Of a DNA stretch of 64,000 nt, positions 1 to 11,636 are shown one piece after another. The position numbers were made by a program, and so were the translations under genes. The DNA lies in the NCBI RefSeq assembly GCF_949987535.1, contig NC_080066.1:128878335-128942334 (forward strand), given 5' to 3'. The first letter of the stretch is position 1, and the number at the start of each line of letters is the position of its first letter. The notes below the pieces were generated by a model, which did no database searches, had not been told where the DNA came from, and was given only the letters and a program-made list of their open reading frames with translations. The DNA comes from Balaenoptera acutorostrata (lineage: Eukaryota; Chordata; Mammalia; Artiodactyla; Balaenopteridae).

Positions 1-596
1 CTTGTGTTGTAGCTGTTTAAGTACAATAAACTTCAGTCTCTAAATTCTTGCTTCAGGAATTTTTAAAAAGCTAACTAATTAGAGATTATTCTGAAATTTG
101 CAATTTAAAGTCACTGTGTTTACACAAACAACAAATAAAGGCTTTCTTTACATCATAGAGAATATCCCTAGTTGATATAAATATGTTGTTGCATTCTTCA
201 AAGTCACCATCTTTGCATAAGGAATTTTGTCACTATGAATATGACAGGGTCAGATCCAAATCAACTGTGTAGTGATCTAAATAACTGTGTGACAATTAAT
301 TACATAGAGGATAAAAAGTGAAAATCACCATGAAATGACTCTTTCCTTTATAATTTATAGACATGGTCAAAAAGTTCTGTTAGTTATTCTCTGTTTTAGT
401 CTATCACCTCACTTTTCTAGAATACTGGCATAACTTATTTGGTAGTAAATAGATATTTTTCTATTAAGTAGAACAATCTGGACTCCTTATTATCTTCTGA
501 AATTCAAACTTACTTAAATTCTTTCTTATGTAACTGAGAGAATATTCAATATGTTCCAAAGAAAAGCCATAGTGAAAACTTAATCAGTTAGTAATA
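1..596. other. Unassigned AT-rich sequence
   Basis: No open reading frame, RNA gene or repeat family that I can recognise. The sequence is AT-rich and of ordinary complexity, as expected for mammalian intergenic or intronic DNA. Confidence 0.5.
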
Positions 597-712
597 AAAT
601 ATTTGTGCCAACAACTAACTTTAATCCAGCTCACAAACTTTGGTATGAAGGTGACAATCTTGTAGTTCACTCTTCACACCAGTATCTGTGATCTGAAGAG
701 CCTGCAGTTTAA
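597..712 (+). repeat. Diverged unnamed repeat, copy A
   Basis: This stretch aligns by eye with 3181-3300. Shared blocks include an AATCCAGC-CACAAACTTT segment, then an ATGAA...TGA.AATC...TTCACT segment, then a C.GCAGTTTAAA-like segment, all in the same order. I cannot name the family. It could be an ancient dispersed repeat or an old local duplication. The second copy was interrupted by a later L1 insertion. Confidence 0.45.
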
Positions 713-2867
713 ATATGGTACCTCAGTGAAAATATAATCAGTGATGGGCCATTGGGAAGTGAGGGATACTTCCAGTGCCTCTCTCTTTCCTTTCTAGGAT
801 TATCTGAGTGACTCTTGTTGACCCAGACCAGGTCCTCTGGTCTTCAAGCCAATAAGATTGGGGAGTTTCAATTAGAATTTTAGGCACTCTGTGCAGTGCA
901 AACTAGGAGCTACTATTTGATTAATTGCTGCCATTGTATTCCTCACACAACCCCAATTCTCCCTGAAAGTGTGAATGTTTAAAAACATTCTCTTGAGGCA
1001 TTTGGGCCAGCACTAAGCAAAATGTGATATAGGCAAAACATGTGATCACCACCTGTGATACTTTTCCTGCTCTAGATTCATCTCTTACTCCTAATTTAAG
1101 GGGCCTCTCATGCTGCTTGTGTTCAGCTGTGCTGATAAAGATAATAATGTAATAATAAACTTATTACAATAGATACTATAAAGCCCCCCCACCCCAGGAG
1201 TTCTTATATTTTAAAACAGAACCACAACAGGGCAATGCTTTATCAAAAGGAATAATATTCTAGTGGAGAAATGATAGATATGACTGAAAGATATTTGGGT
1301 GGGTTGGTCACACATCACCCTTGATTGATGACCCATATTCTGATTGCTCTTAATAACTGACCTTGTGAAACTCTCATGGTTTCATTTATTTTTTCTGAAT
1401 ATTTTAGGATAGCTTTGGAAATTATATAACATAGAGTATTTTAAAATTTACACGTCAAAAGTAAAGAAAGTGACAAACCACAAATGAGGGACTGGTCTGT
1501 CTTATTTGTATTCTTGTTAAAAATATACCTTGACAGAATTTAGTAAAAATTATATGATGAAAAAGTACCTATTAGTGTAGCAGAAGTATGTGGGTTAGTT
1601 TTGTTAGAGTGTCATGTCATAACCTTTTTCTGGGATATTAGAAATCTTAGTCACAGAAGAAAAGATAAAACATAGAATTAATATACGTTCAAAAAATCTA
1701 TGTTTTGACCACATAACTTAGACATACTATTTTCCCAGTCTTATATCTGTCTCAGACCAAAGCCTTATGGTATTTTCATTGATATTATTCCTTTATGCTA
1801 CTGGGAAAAGCTGTGACCAAATTTGCAGATAATGAGGATTGATAGAGCCAAATTCCCTACTCCTATTATTTTTAACGCCCACCTTTTTATTAGCATTGGT
1901 GTATTAATGTTCAAAGCCTTTAAACTTAGATGTAGGTTATGTCAGATTCTTAATAAAAATCAGTTTATAGAAACACAAATTCATTCTTAACATTTTCTTT
2001 TCTTTTTCCTCTTATTCTTGTTTATTTCCACAATGCCAGCGTGTTAGTGTACTCTTACTACTGAATTGAATTGGAGATCAACAATTGAATAATTATCAAC
2101 TAATTCCTTGTTTTTAGTTTTATTAATTATTTAAGCCTCATTTGCAGATAAAAGCATATAAATAACCTCAATGTATGAATTGGAAAATATATTCTGATTT
2201 TAGTAAGTTCAAATTTTGATATTTATTTACTAAGAGGAAAGAACTAGGAGGCAGTTTTGATTAGCACCAAATTTTAATGGTGATTTCATATGAGAGTAGC
2301 AGTACTGTCTGCTGTATTATCTAATTTACTGCCATGCTTTGTTGTTGTTGCAAAGTAGGAAGAGAATCTTTATACAAATAAGTGCTTATATATAGAAGTT
2401 AACTCTCTGCATTATATCTGGTGAATACTCTTCTGATAAGCTGATCTGACGTTTCAAAAATGAATGCTATGATATTTATATTATAAGGCTGAATTAGCAA
2501 CACTAATAAGTGCTTTCATATCTTAATGAGTTCAATATCTGGGAGACAATGATTGGGTTTAATAGATAATATAAGTGTTAAATATTGGACAGAAAATATT
2601 TATAAATATGTCATAGTATTTTGAGAAGTTGAAAAATGTTATTAAAATAATCTTAGCTATCTTTTTTCAGATATAAATTCAAAATTTCTAAAAACTATAG
2701 TCAAGTTTTCAAGTCATGGCTAAGTTTAAGTTTTAATATATCACTACCTTTTATCTGTATTTTTAGAGAAGTAACAGAATAACTTTGGATTTCTAAATTG
2801 AGGTCTGAAATAATCATCAAAAAATATCAAGTTTATACAACCATGACATATTGGAGATCTAATTTAT
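713..2867. other. Unassigned AT-rich sequence
   Basis: About 2.1 kb without a recognisable gene or repeat. It contains a short C-run at 1184-1195 but no extended microsatellite. No coding potential is seen. Confidence 0.45.
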
Positions 2868-2876
2868 AAAATATTT

Positions 2877-3171
2877 GTGAAGTGGACTTAGAAAACAAAC
2901 TTATAGTTACCAAAAGAGAGGGAGGGGAGAGGGATAAATTAGGAGTTTGGGATTAAAATACACACACTACCATATATAAAATAGAGAACCAAAAAGGACC
3001 TACTGTATAGCACAGGGAACAATAATCAATATCTTTTAATAACCTATAATGGAAGAGAATGTAAAAAAAAGAATATGTATATCTATACATATGTATAACT
3101 GAATCCCTTTACACCTGAAACTAACACAACATTGTAAATCAACTATATTTCAAATAAAAATTAAAATTAAA
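2877..3171 (+). mobile_element. L1 3' end, 5'-truncated
   Basis: This is the 3' UTR and tail of a cetartiodactyl-type L1 on the plus strand. It shows the purine-rich GAGAGGGAGGGGAGAGGG tract, the phrase around a 'tactgtatagcacagggaac' core, and the closing 'acacaacattgtaaatcaac' block followed by an A-rich tail. A 9-bp direct repeat, AAAATATTT, occurs at 2868-2876 and 3172-3180 and is the likely target-site duplication. The insertion lies inside the diverged repeat whose other copy is at 597-712. It has no coding capacity. Confidence 0.8.
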
Positions 3172-3180
3172 AAAATATTT

Positions 3181-3300
3181 ATAAAAGCAACCTCAATCCA
3201 GCCAACAAACTTTGACATGAAAATGAAAATCCTGGAATTCACTAGCCACATCATTGTGAATTAGTTGATTGAGTCTACAATTTAAAATGTCTTGATAAAA
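3181..3300 (+). repeat. Diverged unnamed repeat, copy B
   Basis: Diverged partner of 597-712 in the same orientation. The left edge of the same unit (ATAAAATATTTGTG) is preserved on the far side of the L1 insertion, at 2866-2879. This supports the view that the L1 fragment landed within this unit. Confidence 0.45.
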
Positions 3301-3461
3301 ATGACAATCTATGTCGTATTACATATTCAACATTTTAAAATGATGCTGCCATTTTTCATTGTTAATACTTGTCAGTGAGACCTACAGTAATACTAAAAAG
3401 CAACAACAGCTTTGATATGAACAGCAAACTCTGTTGTTCCTTTTCCATACCATTGTTTCTC

Positions 3462-3580
3462 TTTTTAAAAATGTTTTATTTTTATACAGTTTTTAAAGGT
3501 TACTTTCCATTTACAATTATTATAAAATGGTGGCTATATTCCCCATGTTGCACAGTATATCCTTGAGCCTATCCCTTCTG
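3462..3580 (-). mobile_element. L1 3'-UTR fragment, minus strand
   Basis: Read on the minus strand, this is an L1 3' UTR piece. The order is a stretch matching 'ggatatactgtgcaacatgg', 'aatatagccaccattttata', a block about a 'ggaaagtaacctttaaaaac' core, then AAAATAAAACATTTTTAAA. It has no coding sequence. Confidence 0.65.
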
Positions 3581-3585
3581 CCATC

Positions 3586-3842
3586 ACTGTAGACCTGCTC
3601 TGTGTGTATAATAGCCACAAGACACATGTGGCATTTGAGTACTTGAATGTGGCTAGTCTGAATTGAGATATTCTGTAAGTGCTAAAAACACCATTTTTAT
3701 AACTTAGTATAGAAAAAATAAACTCTCTTACTATTAATTTTTGTAATGATTACATTTTAAAATAAACATTTTAGGTAACTTTAGTTAAAATATTATATTT
3801 ATATGTTTATTTTAATGGGACTATTAGAAAATTTTAAAGACA
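3586..3842 (+). mobile_element. hAT-Charlie-type MITE remnant
   Basis: It carries the typical non-autonomous hAT-Charlie phrases TAGCCAC...CACATGTGGC, TTGAGTACTTGAATGTGGCTAGT and, near the end, TATTAGAAAATTTTAAA. The 3' terminal inverted repeat is not recognisable, so the element is truncated or decayed. A related element lies at 47683-47842. The exact family name is not certain. Confidence 0.65.
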
Positions 3843-4002
3843 GGTAAATATTCTCAAAAAAAGGTGAACAACAGCAGCACATGTGAGGTATATTATTTTA
3901 ATTTTATAATGTTTGTTGTCAATACGGTTCAAATCAGTTAAAGTATTATTGAAAATACTATTGCTATTTGTCACAACCTTCCACCTTAATCAGTTTTCTT
4001 TC

Positions 4003-5169
4003 TTGCTTGCTGCTTGCAAGATATTTCTTTATCCTTAGTTTTCAGAATTTTAATTATAATAAGTCTTGGCATGAATTTCTTTGGGTTTATCCTGCTTTGA
4101 ATTTGCTCACTTTCTTCAATCTGTAGATTTCAGTCTTTTGCCAAAATTAAAGAATTTATAGCCATTATTTCTTCTAGTACTTTTTTAGCTCTGCCTTTGT
4201 TTTCCTTTCCTTCTGGGTTTCCATAGTCTAGAATATTAGATCTTTATTATAATCTTGAGCATTCTTATTCATTCTACTTTATTTGTTCAGATTAAGTAAT
4301 TTCTATAGTTCTACCATTAATTTCATGGATTTTTTACTCTGTTCTTTTCATTCTCACATTGAGCCCAACATTTAGTTGTTGTTGGATTTTTTTTTTTTTG
4401 ATTATTGTATTTTTCAATTCTAAAATTTTATTTTGATTCTTCTCTATATCTTATATTTCTTTGTTGAGACTTGCTATATTTTCATTTGTTTGAAGTGTGT
4501 TTGTAATTGCTGGTTGAATACATTTATGATAGCTGCTTGTCAGATAATTTTAACATCTGGAACATTGTCGGTGTTTGTTGATTGTCTTTTCTCATTCAAG
4601 TGATATACCCCTAGTTTTTGGTATGATGATTGATTTTTAATCAAAGCTAAGGACATTTTGGGTATTATTATGGAGATTATGGATTTTGTTTACATCTTCT
4701 TTTTTAGCAGGCCTCTTCTGACACTGTGCTGGCAATGGAAGTGCAGTCTTACCTCATTACTTCCAGATGGGGGTAAAAGTCCAGGTTCTCCACTAGGCCT
4801 CTCCACAGACATTGAGTGGGCGGGAGGCCCTTGTTGCTGCCTGGAGGAGCCCCAGCTCCTCAACTGGCTTCTTCTGATACCACCCTAGCAGGGAGGGGGG
4901 CTTGTTACCCCAGGTGGGAGTAAATGTCTAGGCTCCTCACTATGTCTTTCCTAAAGAGGGTGGAGGAGCTGAAGCTTTTTCTGTGGTGTTGGCTGGGCAA
5001 GAACCATTATCCATTATTGTCGTGATGTTTTCTGTCTTTCAGACAGCCCTTTTTCTGGTCATTTGGCTAAGGAGAGCAGGCTTTTCTGGAGGCTTTTTTC
5101 TTTTCTTTTTTTTTTGGTCTGCTCTTTGTAGACTTTATGAGAGGAAAAAAATGCACAATAAACTCAATT
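4003..5169 (-). mobile_element. Old L1 ORF1 and 5' UTR remnant
   Basis: Read on the minus strand, this covers an ancient L1 5' UTR (right part) running into ORF1 (left part). The plus-strand motif ATTATAATAAGTCTTGG is the ORF1 C-terminal segment. The GC-richer block at 4720-5100 (lists of CTCCTC-type phrases, cagcaggcctcttctgacac) is typical of L1M-type 5' UTRs. All reading frames are broken. It is interrupted on its right by the composite L1 insertion at 5186-5625. Confidence 0.7.
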
Positions 5170-5185
5170 GAAAATGTAAATCCCT

Positions 5186-5625
5186 CACAACACTGTAAAG
5201 CAATTATACTCCGATACAGATGTTTAAAAAAATAAAAGACACATGCAACCCAATGTTCATTGCAGCACTATTTACAATAGCCAGGTCATGGAAGCAACCC
5301 AAATGCCCATCGACAGACAAATGGATAAAGAAGATATGGTACATATATACAGTGGAATATTACTCAGCCATAAAAAGGAACGAAATTGAGTCATTTGTAG
5401 AGACGTGGATGGATCTAGAGACTGTCATACAGAGTGAAGTAAGTCAGAAAGAGAAAAACAAATATCGTATATTAACATATATATGTGGAACATAGAAAAA
5501 TGGCACAGATGAACCAGTTTGCAAGGCAGAAATAAGAGACACAGATGTAGAGAACAAACGTATGGACACCAAGGGGGGAAAGTGGCGGCGGGGGTGGGAA
5601 AAAAAAGGAAAAGGAAAAAGAAAAT
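5186..5625 (+). mobile_element. Composite L1 insertion (L1 3' end plus L1 ORF2/3'-UTR piece)
   Basis: The insertion has two parts, both on the plus strand. First comes a bare L1 3' terminus (5186-5236, 'aagcaattatactccgatac' then an A-rich tail). Next comes the C-terminal part of ORF2 with the start of its 3' UTR (5240-5600), ending in an interrupted A-tail. The ORF2 piece is open for about 85 codons to the natural stop near 5495 and includes the recognisable [15 protein letters not shown] and [10 protein letters not shown] motifs. A 16-bp direct repeat flanks the whole unit, GAAAATGTAAATCCCT at 5170-5185 and GAAAATTTAAATCCCT at 5626-5641 (15 of 16 bases match). The two parts therefore probably arrived in one event, for example by 3' transduction from a source L1 sitting next to another L1. 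Confidence 0.75.
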
Positions 5626-5641
5626 GAAAATTTAAATCCCT

Positions 5642-7136
5642 TATCAAAAACTAGGCTGCCATTGGAGGAGGAGTATTTTCTCTTTTCTCTCAGTCACAAT
5701 CAATATCTAGTTACAAAATGGTCTCCAAAACCCTCTCTGTTTCTTCTCTGAAATGTTTCTACTGTTACATTGTCCTTTCTTTTTCCCAGACAGCACTTAA
5801 GTATAACGTTTGTTTTCTATTCTTTTTTTCTGATTGTTTGAAAAGGACATTTTGAATATATCGTCCATTTGCCAATAGCAGCAGCAAGCATGAATCAACT
5901 ACTTTTAGTTACAAGCTTTTTCTTACATAAGAATGCCCAGCCTCTGGTTTTCCAAGCCCTTGAGTTTCTTTCTATCCTTAATTTCTCCATAAGAGCCCTT
6001 CATTTAGAGGGACCATCTATACACAGCCCTAAATATTTTGGCATTCATACCTCCAGTTGCTCAAGCCATTTAGCCTGCCTACGATGGGCTCTCCACTCCT
6101 CTCTGAGTAGTCACTTTCTATCTAATTCTAAAGAGTCATTTCACATGTTCATAAAGTCTTTCTAGCTCACTCTAAAACCACAATGAGTTTCTTTGCTCTG
6201 GACTCTTAAGGTGCATTGTCTCTAAATGTAATTTTCAGCTATTTCAGACCCCAAGTCCACTTTCATAAAAAATATTTCATATTCCTTTCACCATATATTA
6301 TTTATAGAAAATATAATCAAACTATGAACATAATTTAAAAAATTTAATATCCAATGAAATTATATAGGAGAAATAAAAAGAATGTAAATTATTTAAAAAA
6401 ATCATCTGGACTTAATATGTAAATATTCTGCTTCTTCAATTTCAAAAAAACACTATGAAACAATAAGAGCTTTGTAAACTCACTCTGAATAAGAACAAAA
6501 ATTGCAGAACAAAATACAGAGAAAAAATACAGATGTTTTCTATTGCTGACTTAAGTAAATTGAGCCATAATTGCAATTGGCTTTGTATTCAATATGAGGT
6601 TATCTAATATAGTGGACAGGTCTTGATAAACACTATAGCGAAAATATAATGTGTTCTTTGGCCATTTTTTACAGCAGTGTATTTTTTGAGCGTATTTTAA
6701 CTCATGCACAAACTGTTTTGTCCTTTCTGTGAACTAGAGATTAGGTTCTGGGCTTGGGTAATTGTAAACAGATTTTCTTTCCCTTGCATCTCTGCTCCTG
6801 ATCACCAAGCATGTTACCCTCCAGTAACTGACAATCATAGATGGTCCCGCAAATATCTAACACCTATAAAGGGAATCATATTGTAGAATCTATAATCACA
6901 TATGGACTGACAACAAGTTTTGAATTTTTATCAACCTCTATGTGGCTTTTAATTTTGTATTAATGTCTGAGATCTTATAGATAAGTTTCTGGAAGGCCTT
7001 GTAAAATTGTTGTCTTCCATAGCATCTACTATCATACTTTTGTGAGCATAAATTTTTCTATACATAATTGGCAATTTAAAAGTTGCACATATTCATGAAT
7101 TCACCCACAAAAAGAGGGTGTTTATTTGGAAGCTAT
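5642..7136. other. Unassigned sequence
   Basis: About 1.5 kb with no recognised repeat or gene. A 98-codon open frame at 5869-6165 has no recognisable domain and composition typical of chance; I do not call it a gene. Confidence 0.45.
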
Positions 7137-7465
7137 TATTTTTTTCAATTGAAGTATAGTTAATGTACAATATTATATTAGTTTCAGGTGTACAGCAAAG
7201 TGATTTGGTTATAAATATATGTGTATGTATCTATATTATTTTTTTGCACTCTTTTCCATTATAGTTTATTACAAGGTATGAATATAGTTCCCTGTGCTAT
7301 ACAGTAAAACTTTGTTGTTTATTTTATATATGGTAGTGTGCATTTGTTAATCCCATACTCCCAATTTATCCCTCCCCCACACCTTTCCCCTTTGGTAACC
7401 ATAAGTTTGTATTCTTTGTCTGAGTCTGTTTCTGTTTTGTCAGTAAGTTCATTTGTACTATTTTT

Positions 7466-9473
7466 TAGATTCCACGTATAAGTGATATCATATGATATTT
7501 GTCTTTCACCGTCTGACTTACTTCACTTAGTATGATAATCTCTAGGTCCATCCATGTTGCCGCTAATGGCATTATTTCATTCTTTTCTATGGCTAAGTGA
7601 TATTCCATTATACACACATGCACACACACACACACACACACACACCCCACATCTTCTTTATCTATTCATCTGTTGATGGACACATACATGTCTTGGCTAT
7701 TGCATATAGTCCCACTGTGAACATTAAGGTGTATTTATCTTTTTGAATTAGAGCTTTCATCTTTTCCAGACATATGCCCAGGAGTGGGATTGCTGGATCA
7801 TGTGGTAGCTCTATTTTTAGTTCCTTAAGGAACCTCCATACCATTTTCCATAGTGGCAGCACCAATTTCAATTCCCATGAACAGTGTAGAAGGGTTCCCC
7901 TTTTTCCACACCTTCCCTAGCATTTATTATTTATAGATGTTTTGATGATGGCCATTCTGACTGATGTGAGGTGATACCTTATTGTAGTTTTGATTTACAT
8001 TTCTCTAATAATTAGTGATGTTGAGCATCTTTTCATGTGCCTGTTGGCCATCTGTATGTCTTCTTTGGAGAAATGTCTATTTAGGTCCTCTGCCCAATTT
8101 TTAATTTGGTTGTTTGTTTTTCAATATTGAGCTGTATGAGGTGTTTGTATATTTTGGAATTTAATCCCTTGGTCACACAGTTTACAAATATTTTCACCCA
8201 GTCTGTAGGTTGTCTTTTTGTTTTGTTTATGGTTTCCTTTGCTGTGCAAAAGCTTTTAAGTTTGGTTAGGTCCTGCTTGTTTATTTTTGCTTTTATTTCT
8301 ATTGCCTTGGGAGACTGACCTAAGAAGTATTGTTATGATTTATGTCAGAGAATGTTTTGTCTATGTTCTCTTCTAGGAGTTTTAAGGTGTCATGTCTTAT
8401 ATTTAAGTCTTTAATCTATTTTGAGCTTATTTTTGTGTATGCTATAAGGGAGTGTTCTAACCTCATTGATTTACATGCAGCTGTCTGGCTTTCCCAACAC
8501 CACTTATGGAAGAGACTGTCTTTTCTCCATTGTATATTCTTGCCTCCTTTGTCCAAGATTAGTTGACCGTAGGTGTGTGGGTTTATTTCTGGACTCTATT
8601 CTGTTCCATTGATCTATACATTTGTTTTTGTGCCAATACCACGCTGTTTTGATTACTGTAGCTTTGTAGTATTGTCTGAAGTCTGGGAAGGTTTTGCCTC
8701 TGGTTTGTTCTTTTTCCTCAGGATTGCTTGGCAATTCTGGGTCTTCTGTGGTTCCATATACATTTTAGGATTATTTGTTCTAGTTCTGTGAAAAATGTCA
8801 TAGGTTGTTTGATAGAGCTCACATTAAATCTGTAGATTGCTTTGGGTAGCATGGCCATTTTAACAATATTAATTCTTCTAATTCAAGAGCAAGAGATATC
8901 TTTGCATTTCCTTGAATCATTTTTGACTTCCTTTACCAATGTTTTACAGCTCTCAGCACGTACATCTTTAATCTCCTTGGTTAGGTTTAGTCCTAGGTAT
9001 TTTATTAATTCTTTTGCAATTTTAAAAGTTTTTTTGTTGGTTTGTTTTTTGTTTTTTTTACTTTCTGATATTTCATTGTTAGTGTAAAGAAATGCAACAG
9101 ATTTCTGTATATTAATCTTGTATCCTGCTACATTGCTGAATTCATTTATCAGTTCTAATAGTTTTTGTATAGAGTCTTTAGGGTTTTCTATAGAGAGTAT
9201 CATGTCATCTGCATATAATGACAATTTTACCTCATCCCTTCCAATTTGGATACCTTGTATTTCTTTTTCTTGTCTGATTGCTGTGGCTAGGACTTCTAAT
9301 ACTGTGTTGAATAGAAGTGGTGAGAGTGGGCATCCTTGTCGTGTTCCTGAATTTAGTGGGAAGGCTTTCTGCTTTCCATCATTTAGTATTATGTTGACTG
9401 TGGATTTGTCATAAATGACTTTTTTTACATTGAAATATGTCCCCTCTTTACACACTTTTGTAAGAATTTAAGG
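7466..9473 (-). pseudogene. L1 ORF2 remnant, N-terminus deleted
   Basis: Decayed C-terminal two thirds of L1 ORF2p. The piece at 8883-9455 is still open for 190 codons. It shows reverse-transcriptase motifs [15 protein letters not shown] and the catalytic YADD box ([14 protein letters not shown]), then the GYKINIQKS segment. Further pieces with EYHLAIEKNE and SEVSQ motifs continue toward 7465 in other frames. The endonuclease domain and the first RT blocks are absent because of the internal deletion. Intact ORF2p would be about 1,272 aa in this genome, judging from 35043-38860. Confidence 0.85.
7611..7646 (+). repeat. (AC)n microsatellite inside the L1
   Basis: A nearly pure CA dinucleotide tract of about 36 bases. 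It lies within the C-terminal ORF2 region of the minus-strand L1 and probably expanded after insertion. Likely length-polymorphic. Confidence 0.85.
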
Positions 9474-10188
9474 CCACTCCCTTCTGGCCTGCAACATTTC
9501 TGTAGAGAAATCAACAGATAGTCTTATGGGGGTTCCCTTGTAATTAACTCTTTGTTTTTCTCTTGCTGTCTTTAGAATCCTCTCTTTAAATTTTGTCATT
9601 TTAATTATAATATGTCTTGGTGTAGGTCTGTTTGGGTTCATCTTGTTTGGGACCCTCTGTGCTTCCTGTAGCTGGATATCTATTTTCTTCTCTAGGTTTG
9701 GGAAGTTTTCAGACATAATTTCTTCAAATACATTTTCTATCTCCTTTTCTCTTTTTTCTCCTTCTGGAATCCCTATTATGCATGGATTGGCATGGTTTAT
9801 ATTATCCCTTAAGTCTCTTATATTACTTTCATTTCTTTTTCCTTTGGCTTTCTGTCTGCTGTTCTGATTGGGTGATTTCCATTATTCTTTCTTCCAGATC
9901 ACTTGTTCGTTCTTCTGCATTATTCACTTTGCTATTCATTGCCTTTAGCTCAGCTTTTGTCTTGGCAAATGAGTTTTCTAATTTTTCTTGACTCCTCTTT
10001 ATAGTTTCTAATTACCTTTTACAGTAACCTGCATTTCTGTCAATAGCCTTTCTTAATTCCTTCAGTATTTTCATTATCTCCTTTTTGAATTTGGTGTTTA
10101 TTAGACTGAAGAGGTCTGTTTCATTGTTTGTTCTTTCACAGGAATTCTCTTGATCTTTTCATTAGGAGTGGTTCCTCTGCTTCTTCAT
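9474..10188 (-). pseudogene. L1 ORF1 remnant, C-terminus lost
   Basis: Minus-strand ORF1 starting from the probable ATG at 10186-10188 (MKKQ...). An 82-codon open piece at 9468-9716 shows FPNLEKKI, EAQRVPNKMNPNRPTPRHI and ARREW, matching the RNA-binding part of ORF1p. It stops at REW, exactly where the internal deletion joins ORF2 sequence. Upstream frames contain stops, including one eight codons after the start. Confidence 0.8.
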
Positions 10189-11636
10189 TTTACTTATATT
10201 TCTATTACTCTATAAATTTAGGAGAAACAGTCATCTACTGTGGTCTTGAAAGGCTATTTTTATGTGGTAACACACCTGTGTAGCCTGCTTGAGTCCAATA
10301 TTTTTGATGTGAGGGCTGTTTATAGTATGGATGCCTGCCACATCTTTCCTCAGGGTGTTCTGGCCCTTGTCCCTTCGGATAGGGGATGTGTTTGGTGTTG
10401 TAGTGACCAGAGCCTGCACTGGATTTTGGGTGGGGCCTCCTCTTTGCTCTGTGGTTGTCACAGCCCTGTGGGGGCAGGGTCTGTTCCCCTGTTTTTGGAT
10501 TAGAAGCCCCCAGATTCAGTTCTAAGCTGTGGTGTGAGGTAGGTGGGACTGGAGCACTCCTGCTGGGAAAGGAGCCACTGTGTTTTCTTTCCTAGGAGTT
10601 GTTTACTGGGTTGTGCACTTTTTTGATGATACCTGCTACATGATGTGAGCACCCACAAATTTCACTGTTGCTGGCACTGTCTTCAGTGACTGTCTCTGCT
10701 TGGGAGTAATCTGCTCAGAGGTCCCTTAGATGCACATGTGTGCTCACAAGCCACCGGCTTGACAGACCAGCAGAGCCACGTCCTGAGCCCTGCAGATAAT
10801 AGGCTTATGCCCTCAGGTGTGCATGCATGGTCCTGGTACCAAAATCTGCCAGAGCAAGAACCTGCTGGAGTGGCCTCCCTGCACCCACAGTGGGATTACT
10901 GGTAATCGGCTCAGATTTCAGTCCCACCTCTGTGTGTGCTCACCTGCAAACATCACAGAACCCATGAGTCTGGACCCATGCCCCACTGAGAGCAATCTGA
11001 CAATGGGGCTGCTATGGTGGACCCATGCTCCCTCTTTCCCATGTTGATAATGGGGCTCCTGTGGTGGACCTGTGCTCTGTCCTGCATGTGCCCACAGCTG
11101 CTACCTGGGCCACACTCCAGGCCCTTTATGCTGTCTTCATGGAGCCAAACCAAGTCCTCTTTCCCTGGGTCTGTCCAGTGAAGCCTGAGTTTTAGCACCT
11201 GGCTGCTGCACACACCAGCAGCCCTGGGTCTCTGTCTGGGAAGTGCAGCAACACGACCAGGACAGTCTGTGCTAGTCTCTCTAACCTGTGTGGCTGCAGG
11301 CCAGCTCCCACACTCTTCTCTCCAGCCTTTGAAGTTCCCAGTCTTTCCCCTTGGGCCTCTCACCCCATGAAGGAGGTTTCCAGGGTGAGAGAACATTTCC
11401 TCTTTCACAGATCCCTCCCAGAGGCACAGGTCCCCTCCTGATTCCTCTTCTTCTCCTTTTTCCCTTCATTGTGCTTGGTCACCTGGGGATCTTTCTTGAA
11501 GCTTTGGTTGTATGAGATCTTCTGCAAGCTTTAAGTGAGTATTCTGGGAGAATTGTTCCACGTGTAGATGTATTTTTTATGTATTTGTGGGAGGAGCTGA
11601 GTTCCATGTCCCTCTACTCTGCCATCTTGATATCCT
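10189..11636 (-). promoter_or_regulatory. L1 5' UTR of the deleted element
   Basis: About 1.45 kb of GC-richer sequence upstream of ORF1 on the element's strand, ending at the YY1-like site. L1 5' UTRs hold the internal Pol II promoter. This one does not resemble the GC-rich tandem-unit 5' UTR at 31844-34090, so the two elements belong to different L1 lineages. A 151-codon open frame at 10953-11408 (minus) shows no known domain and is not called a gene. Confidence 0.7.

Larger units (their letters stand above)
7137..11636 (-). mobile_element. L1 with both ends but an internal ~2-kb deletion
   Basis: A minus-strand L1. Its 3' UTR is at the left (7137-7465), followed by ORF2 remnants, an ORF1 remnant and a 5' UTR that ends at the right. 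The 5' end keeps a CCATCTT (YY1-like) site at 11622-11628, which on the element's own strand is AAGATGG, as expected near an L1 start. Compared with the intact copy at 31844-39244, sequence from ORF1 codon ~240 to the ORF2 reverse-transcriptase region is missing (about 2.07 kb), with the junction near 9474. Many frameshifts and stops show it is dead. I could not identify a convincing target duplication, only a weak GAAGCTATTATT / GAAACTGTTAATTATT similarity. Confidence 0.9.

Noticed and set aside
5869..6165. 98-codon open frame
   Set aside because: No domain or motif recognised and no supporting context.
7611..7646. CRISPR-like or satellite repeat
   Set aside because: Simple CA dinucleotide microsatellite. 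No repeat-spacer pattern anywhere in the window.
10953..11408. 151-codon minus-strand open frame
   Set aside because: Falls inside the 5' UTR of the minus-strand L1 and shows no domain.
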